The notes beneath the pieces are model-generated. The model saw only the letters and a list, made by a program, of their open reading frames with translations. It was not told the DNA's origin and searched no databases. From positions 84,692-148,691 of the forward strand of contig CACMGM010000001.1 of the NCBI GenBank assembly GCA_902613275.1: a stretch of 64,000 nt of DNA, in the 5' to 3' direction. The position numbers and the translations under genes were made by a program. The stretch is from an uncultured Alphaproteobacteria bacterium (GTDB lineage: Bacteria > Pseudomonadota > Alphaproteobacteria > HIMB59 > GCA-002718135). Positions 62,219-64,000 of the stretch are shown here, one piece after another; the stretch's first letter is position 1; every line of letters begins with the position of its first letter.

Positions 62219-64000
62219 GCTAATTCTTTTTTTACTTCTTGTTTATTAGAAAATTCAAAGTTAATTTTTTTATCTTTGCATGTAATTTCAACATGACCAC
62301 CTTTAGCAAGTTTACCAAAGATAAGTTCTTCAGCCATCGGTTTTTTAACTTTTTCTTGTATTACTCTACCTAACTCTCTAGCACCGTAGACTTCATCGTA
62401 ACCTTCTTCAGCTAAAAACTCTTTTGCTTCTTTATTGATCGATAATGAAACTCCTTTATCTTCGAGTTGAGCTTCAATTTCTATAATAAATTTATCTACT
62501 ATCGAAAGTACAATATTTTTAGATAAATGATTAAAATGAATAATTGAGTCTATACGATTTCTAAATTCTGGTGAAAAAATTCTATTTATTGCATCGCTAC
62601 TATCATCGTTAGATCTTTTTGCATTAAAGCCAATTTTGTTTTTAGATACATCAATTGCACCAGCGTTAGTTGTCATAATTAATATAACGTTTCTGAAATC
62701 TATCGTCTTACCATTGTGATCGGTTAGTTTTCCATAATCCATAACTTGTAAAAGAATATTAAATAAATCATAGTGAGCTTTTTCAATTTCATCCAATAAC
62801 AATACACAATGAGGATTTTGATCAACGCCATCGGTTAATAACCCACCTTGGTCAAAACCTACATAACCAGGAGGAGCTCCAATAAGTCTACTCACAGTAT
62901 GACGCTCCATATATTCTGACATATCAAATCTAAGCAGTTTAATACCAAGTGTATTACTTAGCTGTTTAGCTACCTCAGTCTTTCCCACCCCTGTAGGCCC
63001 AGAAAATAGATATGAGCCAATTGGCTTTCCATCTTCTCTTAGTCCAGCTCTTGCCAACTTAATGGAAGATGATAATTCTTCGATGGCTTTGTCTTGACCA
63101 AAGACAAAATTTTTCAAATCTCTCTCTAAATTTTTTAAACTGTTTTTATCGCTTTGATTAACAGATTTTGTTGGAATTCTTGCCATTAAAGCAACTACTG
63201 CTTCAATATCTTTAGAAAGAATAATTTTTTTTCTCTTTTCTTCTGGTAATAAATATTGAGATGCTCCTGCTTCATCGATAACATCAATAGCTTTATCTGG
63301 AAGCTTTCTATCACCTATATATTTATTAGATAACTCAACCGCGCTAATAATTGCCTCTGGTGAATATTTAATATTATGGTGTTCTTCATAGTAAGTTTTT
63401 AAACCCTCAAGAATTTTAACAGTCTCATCTTTTGATGGTTCCTTAACATCAATTTTTTGGAATCTTCTTACTAAAGCCCTATCTTTTTCAAAATAATTTT
63501 TAAATTCCTTGTATGTTGTTGATCCAATACATTTAAGAGTGCCATTTCCTAGAGATGGTTTTAATAAATTACTTGCATCCATTGAACCTCCACTCGTTGC
63601 CCCAGCTCCGATAACTGTGTGGATTTCATCAATAAATAAGACGGCTTTGTCTTTTTTTTGTAATTCTTTAAGAACGGCCTTCAATCTTTCTTCAAAATCA
63701 CCTCTGTATCTTGTGCCTGCTAGTAATGCGCCCATATCTAAAGAATAAATTACTGCATCCTCCATAATTTTAGGAACTTTTTTTTCTGTAATTCTTTTTG
63801 CTAAACCTTCAGCAATAGCTGTTTTTCCAACACCAGGATCTCCAACGAATAAAGGATTATTTTTTTGTCTTCTGCATAAAATTTGAATTGTTCTATCTAA
63901 TTCTTTGCTTCTACCAATAAGCTTGTCAATTTTACCATCTTTAGATTTTTCATTTAGGTTTATACAAAATTGACCTAAAGCACTTTTGGGTTTTTGTTGT
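62215..64000 (-). CDS. clpA: ATP-dependent Clp protease ATP-binding subunit ClpA (partial, N-terminus cut by window edge)
   Basis: Class I AAA+ unfoldase that partners ClpP, often with the adaptor ClpS. The frame is open to the right edge. Cassette 1 shows Walker A GDPGVGKTAIAEGLA (about 63800-63850) and the GTRYRGDFEERLK pore segment; cassette 2 has FSGPTGVGKTEVAKQL, SEYMERHTVSRLIGAPPGYVGFDQGG and the YGARELGRVIQEKV C-domain. The internal ATG at 63765 is not the start; the N-domain is beyond the window. The lack of a middle coiled-coil between the cassettes separates it from ClpB. Confidence 0.93.
   Translation of the reverse strand, partial: QQKPKSALGQFCINLNEKSKDGKIDKLIGRSKELDRTIQILCRRQKNNPLFVGDPGVGKTAIAEGLAKRITEKKVPKIMEDAVIYSLDMGALLAGTRYRGDFEERLKAVLKELQKKDKAVLFIDEIHTVIGAGATSGGSMDASNLLKPSLGNGTLKCIGSTTYKEFKNYFEKDRALVRRFQKIDVKEPSKDETVKILEGLKTYYEEHHNIKYSPEAIISAVELSNKYIGDRKLPDKAIDVIDEAGASQYLLPEEKRKKIILSKDIEAVVALMARIPTKSVNQSDKNSLKNLERDLKNFVFGQDKAIEELSSSIKLARAGLREDGKPIGSYLFSGPTGVGKTEVAKQLSNTLGIKLLRFDMSEYMERHTVSRLIGAPPGYVGFDQGGLLTDGVDQNPHCVLLLDEIEKAHYDLFNILLQVMDYGKLTDHNGKTIDFRNVILIMTTNAGAIDVSKNKIGFNAKRSNDDSSDAINRIFSPEFRNRIDSIIHFNHLSKNIVLSIVDKFIIEIEAQLEDKGVSLSINKEAKEFLAEEGYDEVYGARELGRVIQEKVKKPMAEELIFGKLAKGGHVEITCKDKKINFEFSNKQEVKKELA

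Noticed and set aside
63509..63748. A 79-codon plus-strand frame opposite clpA.
   Set aside because: It is the complement of the conserved ClpA ATPase region and has no coding signs of its own.

Overview
The window is AT-rich, gene-dense bacterial DNA. Many genes overlap by 1-17 bases and few gaps exceed 100 bases. Gene order and protein types point to a streamlined marine alphaproteobacterium of the SAR11/HIMB59 kind: alphaproteobacterial nuo order, hupB-lon-clpX-clpP-tig, murA-hisG-hisD-infA-yacG, glnB-glnA, and a glutamine riboswitch of the type known from cyanobacteria and marine metagenomes. The exact lineage cannot be fixed from sequence reading alone. No CRISPR array, insertion sequence, phage gene or rRNA was seen.

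Layout. Positions 1-13110 read leftward as one housekeeping block: tRNA-His, tRNA-Leu, tig, clpP, clpX, lon, hupB, tRNA-Val, tRNA-Asp, then complex I genes nuoA to nuoG (nuoG runs off the left edge). Positions 13163-19840 read rightward: an aminotransferase, glnB (P-II), two tandem glutamine riboswitch aptamers, glnA, parE and glpK. Positions 19824-24758 hold a glutamine amidotransferase, iolE, a cytochrome c'-like protein, two amino-acid ABC permeases, a family 9 glycosyltransferase and tRNA-Phe. Positions 24811-30388 hold yacG, infA, hisD, hisG, murA, two tiny conserved-looking proteins, a 10-TM metal exporter and a divergent mntR with a clear MntR-type operator between them.

The most unusual region is 30542-47085. 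A sugar-type ABC importer (binding protein plus two permeases, no ATPase) is followed by four consecutive ~720-residue paralogues. Each joins an N-terminal ADP-ribosylglycohydrolase-like (DraG/ARH) domain to a middle beta-sandwich-like region and a C-terminal LamG/DUF1080-like region. An aldo/keto reductase, an MFS transporter, a nitrilase-family amidase and a methyltransferase follow, and an HpcH/HpaI-type aldolase is divergent from the importer. The simplest reading is an uptake-and-breakdown locus for an unidentified glycoside or family of glycosides, with ARH-fold enzymes recruited as cytosolic glycosidases.

Positions 47093-57515 form an accessory region: a uup ABC-F ATPase, glutathione-transferase-like proteins, a set of three ~205-residue proteins that are each an internal duplication of an ABM-like ferredoxin-fold half (with a YdhR-like protein among them), a second MFS transporter paralogous to the one in the ARH locus, tRNA-Thr, a DUF4174 protein, a serine hydrolase and a GYD protein. 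Positions 57590-64000 hold a PdxJ resembling the Bacteroidota type, a LysE exporter, a dipeptidase, a secreted cyclophilin, a RidA protein, a GNAT/FemAB-like protein and clpA, which runs off the right edge.
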